NCBI RefSeq assembly: GCF_018687275.1
Contig: NZ_CP061287.1
Location: 868,001-932,000, forward strand
Origin: Polynucleobacter sp. MWH-Aus1W21
GTDB lineage: Bacteria; Pseudomonadota; Gammaproteobacteria; Burkholderiales; Burkholderiaceae
Reading direction: 5' to 3'
Length of the DNA stretch: 64,000 nucleotides
Part shown: piece by piece, positions 41,937-51,400 of the stretch
Position numbering within the stretch: position 1 is the stretch's first letter
Layout: every line of letters begins with the position of its first letter
The notes under the pieces: generated by a model
The model's database searches: none
What the model was told of the DNA's origin: nothing
What the model saw: the letters and a program-made list of their open reading frames with translations, nothing else
Translations under genes and position numbers: made by a program

Positions 41937-42305
41937 ATGTCCCAAGAAAACTTACTTTCCTCCATCAAGGGCTTAGCCTCTACTGGAGCATCCATTGCTC
42001 AAACGCGTTTAGAGCTTTTATCGCTTGATGTTCAAATAGCTAGAAGTAAATTCATTAGCTTGTTAGTGATGATTATTAGTGCCTTATTCTTTTTATTCTT
42101 TGGTCTGGTCATGCTGGCATTGCTGATTGTGATTTATAGCTGGGAAAGTGACCGAATGATGGCTCTTGGTTTATTGACTGGAGCATTCCTATCAGTCGGG
42201 TTGATTTTGACATTCCTCATTACGCAATCACTACGTAAGATGCCCAAACTATTTGAAGCCTCTATCACTGAATTAGCCAAAGATCGCGAAGCACTTTCAA
42301 GATGA
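41937..42305 (+). CDS. YqjE-like membrane protein (phage holin 3_6 family fold)
   Basis: The 122-residue protein has two strong transmembrane helices (LVMIISALFFLFFGLVMLAL; GLLTGAFLSVGLILTFLI) with amphipathic ends. It belongs to the YqjE family, annotated by fold as a holin superfamily but not a lysis protein. It starts 7 bp after the DUF883 gene and overlaps the next gene by 4 bp, so the three form one operon for envelope stress or stationary phase. Confidence 0.8.
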   Translation: MSQENLLSSIKGLASTGASIAQTRLELLSLDVQIARSKFISLLVMIISALFFLFFGLVMLALLIVIYSWESDRMMALGLLTGAFLSVGLILTFLITQSLRKMPKLFEASITELAKDREALSR

Positions 42306-42583
42306 ATGACAAGCTAAAGGCTTTGGAGGGTCGTCAACGCGAGCTAACGCTTCAGGCTAGCAAAGAACGCATTGCTTTTGCAGAGCACTTTGAGTCTTTG
42401 GAAAAACCGCTATCTTGGGTCGATAAGGGTATGGACGCCGTTCACTTTATAAAGAGCAATCCCTTCCTCTGGACAAGCGCTTTTGCAGCGCTTGCACATT
42501 ACAAACCCAAGATTGCTAGCAAAGTTTTGGCAATGGGTTGGGGTGCTATGAAATTAGTAAAGAGTGCTAAAAAGTTAATCTAG
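42302..42583 (+). CDS. YqjK-like protein
   Basis: The 93-residue protein resembles YqjK-like products: a charged helix (LEGRQRELTLQASKERIAFA) and a C-terminal hydrophobic, basic part (FLWTSAFAALAHYKPKIASK). It is the third gene of the yqjD-yqjE-yqjK-type operon, overlaps yqjE by 4 bp and ends overlapping the end of apt on the other strand. Confidence 0.65.
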   Translation: MNDKLKALEGRQRELTLQASKERIAFAEHFESLEKPLSWVDKGMDAVHFIKSNPFLWTSAFAALAHYKPKIASKVLAMGWGAMKLVKSAKKLI

Positions 42584-43098
42584 CTTTTCAAAACAGATTG
42601 ATGACGAATGCGATTCTGTTCTAGCAGTTGATTGCCATTTAAGAAAGTAATCTCCAGAAGGGTAATCGCTCCACAGACTTCAAAACCAGCCGATCGAATT
42701 AACTTATCCGCCGCAACCAATGTCCCGCCTGTAGCAAGTACGTCATCAAGTAATAGTACTCTGGCATCTTTTGGTAGGGTTGATTGCTGAATTTCTAAAG
42801 AATCATTGCCGTATTCCAGGCCGTAAGCTTCGCGGTGGCTGGCCAAGGGAAGTTTGTTGGGTTTTCTGGCTAAAGCCAAGCCCTTATGAGTGTGATGGGC
42901 TAGAGCTGAACCAAAGATAAAGCCCCGAGACTCAATGCCCAGGATATGGGTGTAATCAAACTGTTGGGCAATCTCATTTAGCTGACGAATAGCTTCTTTG
43001 AAGGCATCTGGATTGGCTAGTAGTGGAGAAATATCCCTAAAGAGCACCCCAGGTTTTGGAAAGTCAGGCACTCCGGGTAGATAATCTAATAAATTCAT
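42580..43098 (-). CDS. apt: Adenine phosphoribosyltransferase
   Basis: Apt converts adenine and PRPP to AMP in purine salvage. With ATG at 43098 the protein has 172 residues: the hood region with DFPKPGVLFRDISPLL, THILGIESRGFIFGSALA, and the PRPP motif VLLLDDVLATGGTLVAA. It is divergent from the nucleosidase gene with 11 bp between start codons; the latter enzyme releases adenine from MTA and SAH, the substrate of Apt, which suggests joint function. Confidence 0.94.
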   Translation of the reverse strand: MNLLDYLPGVPDFPKPGVLFRDISPLLANPDAFKEAIRQLNEIAQQFDYTHILGIESRGFIFGSALAHHTHKGLALARKPNKLPLASHREAYGLEYGNDSLEIQQSTLPKDARVLLLDDVLATGGTLVAADKLIRSAGFEVCGAITLLEITFLNGNQLLEQNRIRHQSVLKS

Positions 43099-43109
43099 TG
43101 CCAATCATT

Positions 43110-43664
43110 ATGAAAACAGAACTACTTATTATTACCGCATTGGAGTCTGAACTCAAGCGTGATGCATTGCCAAGCGGGGTGGAGATTGTGTATTCAGGGG
43201 TTGGCAAAATCAATGCGGTGATAACCAGCATCAGGGCAATTAATCAATACTCTCCTAAAAGAATCATTAATTTTGGGACTGCCGGAAAAATCAATCCCCA
43301 ATTGCATGGCCTGCTTGAGATTGGCAAGGTTATTCAGCGTGATATGCAGACTGAGCCATTAGCACCTCGCGGAACTACTCCGTACTGCCCAAGACCTCAA
43401 GAATATCTTTCTACTGGAAAGTTTTTGTGTGGCTCTGGTGATAGCTTTGTCACTGCTCATGACCCTTGGCTCCATAGTCTAGGAGTTGATGTTGTAGATA
43501 TGGAGTTGTTTGCTATTGCGGCTGTAGCCCATGATCATCAAATTCCTTGGCAATCATTTAAATATATTACTGACGATGCTAATGAGAATTCTGGTGAGGA
43601 TTGGCAAGCTAAAGTTCACCATGGACAAGATCTTTTCTTGGAAAGGCTCACTCAAATTCTATGA
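43110..43664 (+). CDS. 5'-methylthioadenosine/S-adenosylhomocysteine nucleosidase-like protein
   Basis: With the ATG at 43110 the protein has 184 residues. It has the nucleosidase fold: ALESEL near the start, a glycine-rich GVGKINAVI, FGTAGKI, and VVDMELFAIAAVA with the Met-Glu pair that binds the ribose in MTAN, then KYITDDANENS with the acid that protonates the purine. It is shorter than E. coli MTAN (232). It probably cleaves MTA or SAH to adenine. The upstream start at 43056 would overlap apt and adds no family-like residues. Confidence 0.8.
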   Translation: MKTELLIITALESELKRDALPSGVEIVYSGVGKINAVITSIRAINQYSPKRIINFGTAGKINPQLHGLLEIGKVIQRDMQTEPLAPRGTTPYCPRPQEYLSTGKFLCGSGDSFVTAHDPWLHSLGVDVVDMELFAIAAVAHDHQIPWQSFKYITDDANENSGEDWQAKVHHGQDLFLERLTQIL

Positions 43665-43671
43665 GACCAGC

Positions 43672-44124
43672 TTATTGTTCGGCCTTGTACCAAACTTGAG
43701 TGCGCCCTAGTAATGGAACGCCGATATATCCTCGTACATCCATTTTCTTACCATCTTCAGTCGCAATTTTAACCTTATACACTTCGCCTTCTTTGGGGTC
43801 TAAGATTTTTCCACCAGACCATACTCCGGGTTGATCTTGCTTCAAGTCAGTCATGATTTTCATGCCAACAATTGGCTTATCTTTTCTATCGTCCTTACAG
43901 AGATTGCAGTTGACCAGAGGTGTTTCATTCGGTTTGGGAAACGTTTTGATGATGGTGCCTTCTAGAATGCCATTGACTTGCTCAAGTTTGATTAATGAGG
44001 CTGGCTGATTGGTTTTGTCATCAATTGTTTTCCATATCCCAATAGCAGGATCTGTTTGCGCATAAGCAGTGCTGGAAAATGCAATGAGGCAGGCAGATAA
44101 AGTCAATAATTGTTTCGTATTCAT
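43672..44124 (-). CDS. DUF2147 periplasmic protein
   Basis: The 150-residue protein has a signal peptide (MNTKQLLTLSACLIAFSSTA) and the DUF2147 pattern DPAIGIWKTIDDKTNQPASLIKL, then LVNCNLCKDDRKDKPIVGMKI and VRGYIGVPLLGRTQVWYK. DUF2147 proteins are small beta-rich periplasmic proteins often found beside fatty-acid oxidation genes in betaproteobacteria. It ends 7 bp from the nucleosidase gene on the other strand. Function unknown. Confidence 0.85.
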   Translation of the reverse strand: MNTKQLLTLSACLIAFSSTAYAQTDPAIGIWKTIDDKTNQPASLIKLEQVNGILEGTIIKTFPKPNETPLVNCNLCKDDRKDKPIVGMKIMTDLKQDQPGVWSGGKILDPKEGEVYKVKIATEDGKKMDVRGYIGVPLLGRTQVWYKAEQ

Positions 44125-44151
44125 GATGTCTCCTAATTAGTAATCATGTCA

Positions 44152-45348
44152 TCAGCAACGCTCAAATATTCCAGCAGCGCCCATACCAGTACCTACGCAC
44201 ATTGTGACCATGGCATGCTTTAGGTTGCGTCGCTGCAAGGCATGGATTGCGGTTGCAGCACGAATTGCGCCAGTTGCGCCTAAAGGATGGCCAAGGGCAA
44301 TAGCGCTTCCTAGCGGATTGACTTTGCTTTGATCTAAACCAAGATCGCGAATGACTGCTAAAGACTGAGCTGCAAAAGCCTCATTCAATTCGATCCAGTC
44401 CATATCTTGTAGATTTAAACCTGCAAGCTTTAATGCGGCAGGAATTGCCTCTTTAGGGCCAATACCCATAATTTCTGGCGCAACACCTTTCACAGCAAAA
44501 CTCACAAAACGTGCAAGAGGTGTGAGGCCAAAAGTTTTGATGGCTTTCTCGCTCGCCAGAATCAGCGCTCCTACGCCATCAGAGGTTTGAGAACTATTTC
44601 CTGCTGTAACGCTACCCCTTGCGGCAAATGGTGACTTGAGTTTTGCTAAGCCTTCGAGAGAAGTATCAACACGAGGGCCCTCATCCTTGGAAAACTCACG
44701 CCACTGAACATCAACATTACCTTGCTCTAGATTCATTGAGCGTTGAGCGACTTTGACTGGGAAGATTTCAGAATTAAATTCACCAGCAGCTTGAGCGGCC
44801 ATCGCTTTTTGATGCGATTGAAATGCAAATGCGTCTTGATCTTCTCGGCTGATTTTCCATTGCTGCGCCACTTTTTCAGCAGTTAAACCCATGCCATACG
44901 CTATGCCAATATTCTCATCACCCATAAAGATCTCGGGCGACATTGACGGTGTGTTGCCGCCCATAGGGACCATGCTCATAGACTCCACGCCGCCAGCAAT
45001 CATGACATCTGCCTCACCAACTCGAATGCGATCTGCAGCCATGGCAATAGCATTTAGCCCTGAAGAGCAGAAGCGATTGACGGTAATGCCGCCAACGGTA
45101 TTGGGTAGCCCGCCTAGGAGTAGTCCAATACGAGCCACATTTAATCCCTGTTGGGCTTCTGGCATTGCGCACCCAATAATGGCATCTTCAATAGCTTTGG
45201 GGTCCAAGGTAGGGACCTGCGTCAAGATGTGTTGCAGAGCATTGCCAAGCAAATCATCTGGTCGAGTATTTTTTAATGCTCCTCGTCCTGATCTACCAAC
45301 AGCGCTGCGAGTAGCAGCAACGATATATGCGTCTTGGATATTTTTCAT
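44152..45348 (-). CDS. fadA: Acetyl-CoA C-acyltransferase (thiolase)
   Basis: FadA performs the last step of beta-oxidation, thiolytic cleavage of 3-ketoacyl-CoA. The 398-residue protein has the nucleophile region VNRFCSSGLNAIAMAADRI (Cys near residue 91), GGVESMSMVPMGG, NEAFAAQSLAVIRDLGLD, GSAIALGHPLGATGAIR and the C-terminal MVTMCVGTGMGAAGIFE with the second catalytic Cys. It follows the multifunctional protein gene by 17 bp in the same operon. All catalytic residues are present. Confidence 0.94.
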   Translation of the reverse strand: MKNIQDAYIVAATRSAVGRSGRGALKNTRPDDLLGNALQHILTQVPTLDPKAIEDAIIGCAMPEAQQGLNVARIGLLLGGLPNTVGGITVNRFCSSGLNAIAMAADRIRVGEADVMIAGGVESMSMVPMGGNTPSMSPEIFMGDENIGIAYGMGLTAEKVAQQWKISREDQDAFAFQSHQKAMAAQAAGEFNSEIFPVKVAQRSMNLEQGNVDVQWREFSKDEGPRVDTSLEGLAKLKSPFAARGSVTAGNSSQTSDGVGALILASEKAIKTFGLTPLARFVSFAVKGVAPEIMGIGPKEAIPAALKLAGLNLQDMDWIELNEAFAAQSLAVIRDLGLDQSKVNPLGSAIALGHPLGATGAIRAATAIHALQRRNLKHAMVTMCVGTGMGAAGIFERC

Positions 45349-45365
45349 AGTGATATCTCAGTAAA

Positions 45366-47807
45366 TTAGTTACGAACCGGCTTGCCGTTTTGCAAAATGC
45401 CCATAATGCGTTCCATGGTCTTTGGGTGACCGATCAGCTCTACAAACGCTTGACGTTCTAGTTTGAGTAACCAGTCCTCAGTAACTAATGTGCCGGCATC
45501 AACATCGCCACCTGTAATGATGTCAATAATCTTCTTGGCAATAAATGCATCATGCTCTGATATAAAGCCGCCATCACGCATATTGATTACTTGACCCATT
45601 ACTGTTGAAGCTACTGAACGTCCACCTACGGGGATCAGTGATGGAATAGGGGGTCTGTAGCCGGCATAGCGCATGGCTTTGACTTGATTTTGCGCAAGCG
45701 ACAACAACTCATACACATTGGGAACAATGATGTCGCCTTTTTGAAGATAGGCCATCTTCATAGCATCTTGAGCGGATGATGAAACTTTAGCCATCGCTGC
45801 ATTTTCAAAAGAAGCTTTTGTGAAATCTAAATAATTCGTATTGCCAGCAAGTGCAACACCTTGAGCCGCGCGAATAGCTGCTTCTTTAAGGCCACCGCCA
45901 GCAGGTAATAAGCCAACACCGACTTCAACTAAGCCAATGTAACTTTCAATTGCGGCAACCCTTCGTGCAGATTGCATCACTAACTCACAACCGCCACCCA
46001 GTGCGATGCCTGATACCGCGCTTATGACTGGCACCTGCGCGTACTTCACTCGCATCATCGTATCTTGGAATAGCTTTACAAATGGCTCAACTCCAGCAGG
46101 GCCGCCTTTCATAACCATTGGTAGTGCTGCCTCTAAATTGGCACCAGCAGAGAATGGACCGCCAGGGGTACCAAGCTTTAGTGAGCTGGGTTGCCATATC
46201 ACCAGACCTTCGTAGCTAGCTTCTGCAATTTCAACTGCCTTCTGAATGCCATTGAGTACATCAGGGCTAATGGTATTCATCTTTGATCTAAATGAAGCGA
46301 TCAATACATCAGGTTGAGCTTGATCTACCCAGGCTCGCAGATCGGGGTTTTCATAGATGGTGGTGCCAGCAGTTTTGGGGTCAGGGGATCCATCACCTAA
46401 CAGTGGCGCTCTAAATACTTGCTTTTGATATACAGGTAAGCTTGAGCGGGGTACGTATGTATTCTCAGAAGCGGACCAAGATCCTTGTGGCGTATGAAAG
46501 GCCTGTTTCTCTGCCACGGGACCGCTAAATAGCCATGTGGGTAAAGGCTCTTTACTGAGTGTTTTGCCTGCCTCTATATCTTCTTTGATCCAGTTAGCAA
46601 CTTGCGTTACTCCAGCTGCCTGCCAGTCTTCAAAAGGCCCTTTGTCCCATCCATAACCCCAGCGCATCGCAAAATCAATTTCACGGGCAGATTGAGCAAT
46701 GTCACCCAAGTGAATCGCGCAGTAGTGAAAGATATCGCGATAAATAGCCCACAGAAATTGGGCTTGAGGTTCATCGGTATCGCGAAGTAACTCAAGGCGC
46801 TCTGCAATCGGCTTTTTCAGAATACGTTCAATCAGGGGCTCAATGGTTGCCGTAGAGGGTTTGTATTCACCAGAAGCGGCATCAAGAACGAGAACATTCT
46901 TACCATCCTTGCGATAAAAACCTGCTTTTGTTTTTTGACCCAGTGCTCCTTTAGCAATAAGTTGGGTTACCACCTCGGGAATTTTAAATAGTGTGGAAAA
47001 GGGGTCTCCTTGTAAGGAGCTTTCCATAGTTTTGATAACGTGAGCCATGGTGTCTAGGCCAACAACATCGCTGGTTCTGAAGGTGGCTGATTTGGCGCGA
47101 CCGAGTTTGCTACCAGTGATTGCATCCACCGCATCAAAACCAAGGCCAAACTTTTGCGCTTCAGCAAACACTGCCAAGATTGAGAAAACTCCCACACGAT
47201 TGCCAATAAAGTTTGGGGTATCTTTTGCCCTAACAACACCTTTACCCATGGTAGAGGTCATAAATGTCTCTAGTGCATCTAATGCTACTGCATCAGTATC
47301 GGCGGCAGGAATGAGTTCCAGTAAATGCATGTAGCGTGGTGGGTTGAAGAAGTGCACGCCACAGAAGCGTCTTTTCAAGTCGCCAGAGAATCCTTTGGCA
47401 AGCTCGCCAATCGGCAGGCCGGAGGTATTGGTAGCAAATAAGGCATGAGCTGGAATATGGGGGGCAACTTTTTCATAAAGAGCATGCTTCCAATCCAATC
47501 GTTCTGCAATCGCTTCAATAATGAGATCACAGTCAGCTAACAACCCCAAGTCATCTTCATAGTTAGCTGCCTGAATTAAATTTGCATCGCTTGCAAGACC
47601 TAATGGAGCTGGCTTAAGTTTCTTGAGGTTTTCAATAGCCTTGAGGGCAATCGCATTTTTATGAACTGGCTTACCTTCTTCAGATTTGCCTGGCAGATCA
47701 AATAAGACAACCGGTAATCCAACATTAATACATTGCGCAGCAATTTGTGCGCCCATGACACCGGCACCAAGGATTGCTACTTTTTTAATAATCTTGTTTT
47801 CACTCAT
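45366..47807 (-). CDS. 3-hydroxyacyl-CoA dehydrogenase / enoyl-CoA hydratase fusion
   Basis: The 813-residue protein carries an N-terminal NAD-binding 3-hydroxyacyl-CoA dehydrogenase (VAILGAGVMGAQIAAQCINVG), with its catalytic part FFNPPRYMHLLELIP and DTPNFIGNRVGVF, and a C-terminal enoyl-CoA hydratase (FSAGANLEAALPMV, ISAVSGIALGGGCEL). The domain order is the reverse of E. coli FadB and corresponds to FadN-type proteins. It carries out steps two and three of beta-oxidation together with fadA, 18 bp downstream. Confidence 0.92.
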   Translation of the reverse strand: MSENKIIKKVAILGAGVMGAQIAAQCINVGLPVVLFDLPGKSEEGKPVHKNAIALKAIENLKKLKPAPLGLASDANLIQAANYEDDLGLLADCDLIIEAIAERLDWKHALYEKVAPHIPAHALFATNTSGLPIGELAKGFSGDLKRRFCGVHFFNPPRYMHLLELIPAADTDAVALDALETFMTSTMGKGVVRAKDTPNFIGNRVGVFSILAVFAEAQKFGLGFDAVDAITGSKLGRAKSATFRTSDVVGLDTMAHVIKTMESSLQGDPFSTLFKIPEVVTQLIAKGALGQKTKAGFYRKDGKNVLVLDAASGEYKPSTATIEPLIERILKKPIAERLELLRDTDEPQAQFLWAIYRDIFHYCAIHLGDIAQSAREIDFAMRWGYGWDKGPFEDWQAAGVTQVANWIKEDIEAGKTLSKEPLPTWLFSGPVAEKQAFHTPQGSWSASENTYVPRSSLPVYQKQVFRAPLLGDGSPDPKTAGTTIYENPDLRAWVDQAQPDVLIASFRSKMNTISPDVLNGIQKAVEIAEASYEGLVIWQPSSLKLGTPGGPFSAGANLEAALPMVMKGGPAGVEPFVKLFQDTMMRVKYAQVPVISAVSGIALGGGCELVMQSARRVAAIESYIGLVEVGVGLLPAGGGLKEAAIRAAQGVALAGNTNYLDFTKASFENAAMAKVSSSAQDAMKMAYLQKGDIIVPNVYELLSLAQNQVKAMRYAGYRPPIPSLIPVGGRSVASTVMGQVINMRDGGFISEHDAFIAKKIIDIITGGDVDAGTLVTEDWLLKLERQAFVELIGHPKTMERIMGILQNGKPVRN

Positions 47808-47817
47808 GGTTCATCTT

Positions 47818-49605
47818 TCAGAAAAAATCAGCTGGCATTGCCATCAATGATTTGGAGCCGGCGCGTGCTTGACGAATCAGCATCGCAGTCTCAGGCAGGA
47901 GTTTGTCAAAGTAAAAGCGGGCAGTGGCCAATTTCGCTTGATAAAAAGGATCGTTGCTAGATTTATTGGCGAGTGCAATTTTGGCCATGCGTGCAAATAA
48001 ATAGGAGTAAATCAGATGACCCACTACACGTAGGTAGGGAACGGCAGCAGCTCCTACTTCTTCGTGATTCATCATGGCCTTCATGCCAATCTCTTTGGTG
48101 AGTTTTTCAACTTTAACGGCGATATCAGAAAGAGGGTCAATAAATTCTTGCATCTCCTTGCGGACGCCTTCATCCTCAATGAACTTTTCGATAATTTTTC
48201 CAAATTTGGTAAGTTTTTTACCCATATCACCAAGTACTTTTCGACCCAAAAGATCCAGTGATTGAATCGTATTGGTGCCTTCATAGATCATATTGATGCG
48301 AGCGTCACGCACATACTGCTCCATGCCCCATTCAGCAATGTAACCGTGACCACCAAATACCTGCATGCCTTCATTGGTGGCTTCAAAAGCGTTATCAGTC
48401 AAGAATGCTTTAATAATTGGAGTGAGTAAAGCAACCATCTCACCCGTTTCTTTGCGAACTTTTTCATCTGGATGATTGAGTTCGGTATCGATCATGAGGG
48501 CTACCCAGTAGGAGAATGCTCTCCCGGCTTCTGCGTAGGCTCGTTGGGTCAATAACATTCTGCGTACATCGGGATGAACAATAATCGGATCTGCTACCTT
48601 TTCAGGTGCTTTCGCTCCAGTGAGGCTGCGCATCTGTAAACGCTCTTTTGCATAGACAACCGAGTTTTGATAAGCAACCTCAGTTAATCCTAGGCTTTGC
48701 ATACCAACTCCAAGGCGTGCTGCATTCATCATGACAAACATGGCATTTAAACCTTTATGAGGCTCGCCAACCAATGTTCCAATTGCGCCATCAAAGTTCA
48801 TAACGCAAGTGGCATTGCCATGGATACCCATCTTGTGCTCAAGAGACCCACATGAAACAGCGTTAGGTTTTCCAATCGACCCATCTGCACCAATCTGAAA
48901 CTTCGGCACAGCGAATAAGGAGATGCCTTTGCTGCCGATAGGTGAGTCAGGCAATCGCGCAAGAACAAGATGAACGATATTTTCAGCAAGATCATGATCT
49001 CCGCTAGAGATAAAGATCTTGGTTCCAGTAATGGCGTAAGTGCCGTCAGTCTGCGGTTCAGCTTTGGTCTTAAGTAAACCCAGGTCTGTGCCGCAATGAG
49101 GCTCAGTTAAGCACATCGTTCCAGTCCACTGACCAGAAACTAATTTCTCAAGATAGGTTTTCTTCTGCTCATCAGTTCCATGAGCGTGTAGGCATTCATA
49201 TGCACCATGAGATAAGCCTGGATACATCGTCCAAGATTGATTTGCTGAGTTCAGGGTTTCATAAAGAACGGTATTGAGTAATTGCGGCAATCCTTGCCCG
49301 CCATACTCGGGATCGCAGGATAGGGCTGGCCAGCCACCAGCAACATATTGCTCATAAGCTTGCTTAAAACCAGTGGGTGTTGTTACCGATCCATCAGCAT
49401 GGCGTGTACAGCCTTCCTTATCGCCAATCTGATTTAAAGGGAAGGCAATTTCGCTAGCGAACTTACCAGCTTCCTCGATGATTTGATTCATTGTGTCTTT
49501 ATCAACATCTTGATAAGCGGGCAGAGTAGAAAACTCTTTACCAGCATCTAGTAGTTCATGAATCACAAATTGAATATCGCGTAGAGGTGGGTTGTATTGA
49601 GGCAT
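47818..49605 (-). CDS. Acyl-CoA dehydrogenase
   Basis: The 595-residue flavoprotein catalyses the first step of beta-oxidation. Motifs are LTEPHCGTDLGLLKTKA and the catalytic region INMIYEGTNTIQSLDLLGRK, with DGAIGTLVGEPHKGLNAMF in the middle domain. A C-terminal domain of about 120 residues (DPLSDIAVKVEKLTKEIG) extends beyond the 380-residue core, as in the long acyl-CoA dehydrogenases (AidB-like to VLCAD-like). It precedes the fadB-like gene by 10 bp in the operon. Confidence 0.93.
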   Translation of the reverse strand: MPQYNPPLRDIQFVIHELLDAGKEFSTLPAYQDVDKDTMNQIIEEAGKFASEIAFPLNQIGDKEGCTRHADGSVTTPTGFKQAYEQYVAGGWPALSCDPEYGGQGLPQLLNTVLYETLNSANQSWTMYPGLSHGAYECLHAHGTDEQKKTYLEKLVSGQWTGTMCLTEPHCGTDLGLLKTKAEPQTDGTYAITGTKIFISSGDHDLAENIVHLVLARLPDSPIGSKGISLFAVPKFQIGADGSIGKPNAVSCGSLEHKMGIHGNATCVMNFDGAIGTLVGEPHKGLNAMFVMMNAARLGVGMQSLGLTEVAYQNSVVYAKERLQMRSLTGAKAPEKVADPIIVHPDVRRMLLTQRAYAEAGRAFSYWVALMIDTELNHPDEKVRKETGEMVALLTPIIKAFLTDNAFEATNEGMQVFGGHGYIAEWGMEQYVRDARINMIYEGTNTIQSLDLLGRKVLGDMGKKLTKFGKIIEKFIEDEGVRKEMQEFIDPLSDIAVKVEKLTKEIGMKAMMNHEEVGAAAVPYLRVVGHLIYSYLFARMAKIALANKSSNDPFYQAKLATARFYFDKLLPETAMLIRQARAGSKSLMAMPADFF

Positions 49606-49634
49606 ATCAGTTCCAGATTTGATAAAAATGAAAG

Positions 49635-50273
49635 TTATTTGGTGGTTGCTTGGTGATTGAGAAAAATATTCTTAATGAGCTTATTTGCTAGTACCAAGCT
49701 CTTTGGGTTTTGCAGAAATCTTGAATCGTGATGCGCTCCTAACACAATGCTGTAGAGATGAAAGAGCATTTCTTGTGGAACAACGGTTTTCTTGAGGTGG
49801 CCAGCTGCAATGGATTCTTTGATGGAGCGAAGAAGGGCGGAGCGCCAATCTTCAACGCTACGAACCAATTCATCACGAACGATTCCAGGGCGATCATCAA
49901 ATTCAGCGGCGCCAGCAATAAAGAAGCAGCTAGATGTATTTTCGCCAACGCTTATCTTTAGCCAGGCATCAATCATTTGACGTAAACGAGGCAATCCTTT
50001 AGGTTTGGTGAGTGCAGGTGCAAAAACGCTATCGGCAAAATATTGGTAGTACTTGCGTATTACTTCAATCTGAAGCTCTTCGCGGGAGCCGAAGTGGGCA
50101 AAAACACCACTCTTGCTCATGCTAACGGAGTCAGCCAGATGACCAATAGTGATTCCTTCCAAGCCTGATTTGCTCGCAATCTCAAGGGCGGCTTGCAAAA
50201 TCATTGACTTTGTAATTAAACCTTTTTTGGACTCAGTAGATAAAGTCGTTGAGGTAGACCTTGTATCAAGCAT
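49635..50273 (-). CDS. TetR-family repressor of the beta-oxidation operon
   Basis: With ATG at 50273 the protein has 212 residues. The TetR helix-turn-helix is SKSGLEGITIGHLADSVSMS then KSGVFAHFGSREELQ, followed by a ligand-binding domain with NTSSCFFIAGAAEFDDRPG. It heads the fatty-acid oxidation operon, and in this family acyl-CoA often releases the repressor. A palindromic ACGATCGTTCGT lies 38 bp before its start. Regulation of the fad operon by this protein is inferred from position. Confidence 0.87.
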   Translation of the reverse strand: MLDTRSTSTTLSTESKKGLITKSMILQAALEIASKSGLEGITIGHLADSVSMSKSGVFAHFGSREELQIEVIRKYYQYFADSVFAPALTKPKGLPRLRQMIDAWLKISVGENTSSCFFIAGAAEFDDRPGIVRDELVRSVEDWRSALLRSIKESIAAGHLKKTVVPQEMLFHLYSIVLGAHHDSRFLQNPKSLVLANKLIKNIFLNHQATTK

Positions 50274-50310
50274 GGGTATCAATATATAACTTCATTGTTG
50301 TAAAAATAAT

Positions 50311-50322
50311 ACGATCGTTCGT
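50311..50322. promoter_or_regulatory. Candidate TetR operator
   Basis: ACGATCGTTCGT is a 12-bp palindrome with one symmetrical mismatch pair, in the 243-bp region between the TetR gene and the divergent outer-membrane gene. It could control both. A separate perfect repeat ATATTGC/GCAATAT lies at 50405-50421, nearer the outer-membrane gene. Confidence 0.5.
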
Positions 50323-50516
50323 TTATATTACAGCAATATCCTACAACCCGAAACCCTCGTCAAATAAGCCCTACATAATGCTCACACTCAGTAGGGCTAC
50401 TTGCATATTGCAATGCAATATAAATAAAGGGAAAACCCGAGATACAAAACAAGTTAAAACTAATTAATATTCATGGGGTTGTATCAATTAATTAAAAAAC
50501 GAACACAGGAAGACAT

Positions 50517-51257
50517 ATGAAAACAGTAAAGATTAGCGCCTTAGTTTTAGCTATGGCCGGTGCTTTTGCAACAAGTGCTAACGCTCAGTCAGCAAAAGTA
50601 AACCCATGGGAAGGTGCTTATGGTCAAGTTGAAGTGGGATATGCCACTGTAACCCCTACTATTAATAATGGCACCGCAAATGTGCCAGGCCTCCCGTTAA
50701 CGGCAAACACAACTGCATCAAATGTTAACAACTTGAATACTGGTGTAGCTGTTCTTGCTCTTGGCTATAACTTTGCAGTCGATAAGTCATGGTTAGTTGG
50801 CCTTGGTGCCTCATATGCTCCAGGAGCAAGTTCATCAGCTACAGGTCAACTTAATGTCAATGCTCCAGTAAATCCTGCTCTTGGGCCATTGAGTGGTAGA
50901 ACTTTGTCTAGCACGGTAGCCAACTACCAAATGAAGAATAGTTATTCCATTACCGTAAATCCCGGCTATGCCTTTGATAAGGATAAGATGGCCTATATGA
51001 TGTTGGGGTATGCTGGTACAACCGTTGGTTTATCTAGCCCAGTTATTGCTTACAACACAGTTAACCTAACTGGTTACACCGTTGGTCTTGGTTATAAGCA
51101 AATGGTTACCAACTCACTCTATATGCTCGGCGAAGTTAAGTATGCCTCCTTCGGTCAAGCAACTGCGTCTACAACCTCAACCAATGGCGTTGCTATCTCT
51201 CAACCAGTTAGCGCAAATGCTGCTGAAATTCTCATCGGTGTAGGCTACCGTTTCTAA
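50517..51257 (+). CDS. Outer-membrane beta-barrel protein
   Basis: The 246-residue protein has a signal peptide (SALVLAMAGAFATSANAQ) and alternating hydrophobic strands such as AYGQVEVGYATVTPTINN, AVLALGYNFAVDKSWLVGLG and YSITVNPGYAFDKDKMAYM, ending in the C-terminal aromatic YRF expected for BAM-inserted barrels. It has 8 to 10 probable strands. An OmpA-like or small porin function is plausible. It sits in the middle of the fatty-acid gene cluster, between the TetR and fadD genes, which suggests a role in uptake of hydrophobic substrates. AGGAAG precedes the ATG. Confidence 0.82.
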   Translation: MKTVKISALVLAMAGAFATSANAQSAKVNPWEGAYGQVEVGYATVTPTINNGTANVPGLPLTANTTASNVNNLNTGVAVLALGYNFAVDKSWLVGLGASYAPGASSSATGQLNVNAPVNPALGPLSGRTLSSTVANYQMKNSYSITVNPGYAFDKDKMAYMMLGYAGTTVGLSSPVIAYNTVNLTGYTVGLGYKQMVTNSLYMLGEVKYASFGQATASTTSTNGVAISQPVSANAAEILIGVGYRF

Positions 51258-51277
51258 TCGTTGCAAATTGTTAAGTT

Positions 51278-51310
51278 AAAGCCCTCTACTCTCAGAGGGC
51301 TTTTTCTTTT
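51278..51310 (+). terminator. Rho-independent terminator
   Basis: GCCCTCT (51281-51287), loop, AGAGGGC (51294-51300), then TTTTTCTTTT, after the outer-membrane gene. Confidence 0.9.
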
Positions 51311-51400
51311 AGATTTTGTATACCGCTGTGTTTAGAATTGGTAATACAGATATAAAGATCTGACTATAAATAAAAATATATCGAGACTGGAAATAGCTTT

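Noticed and set aside
41937..42305. Holin-family protein taken as phage lysis gene
   Set aside because: It is in a yqjD-yqjE-yqjK-type housekeeping operon outside the element; the family name reflects fold only.
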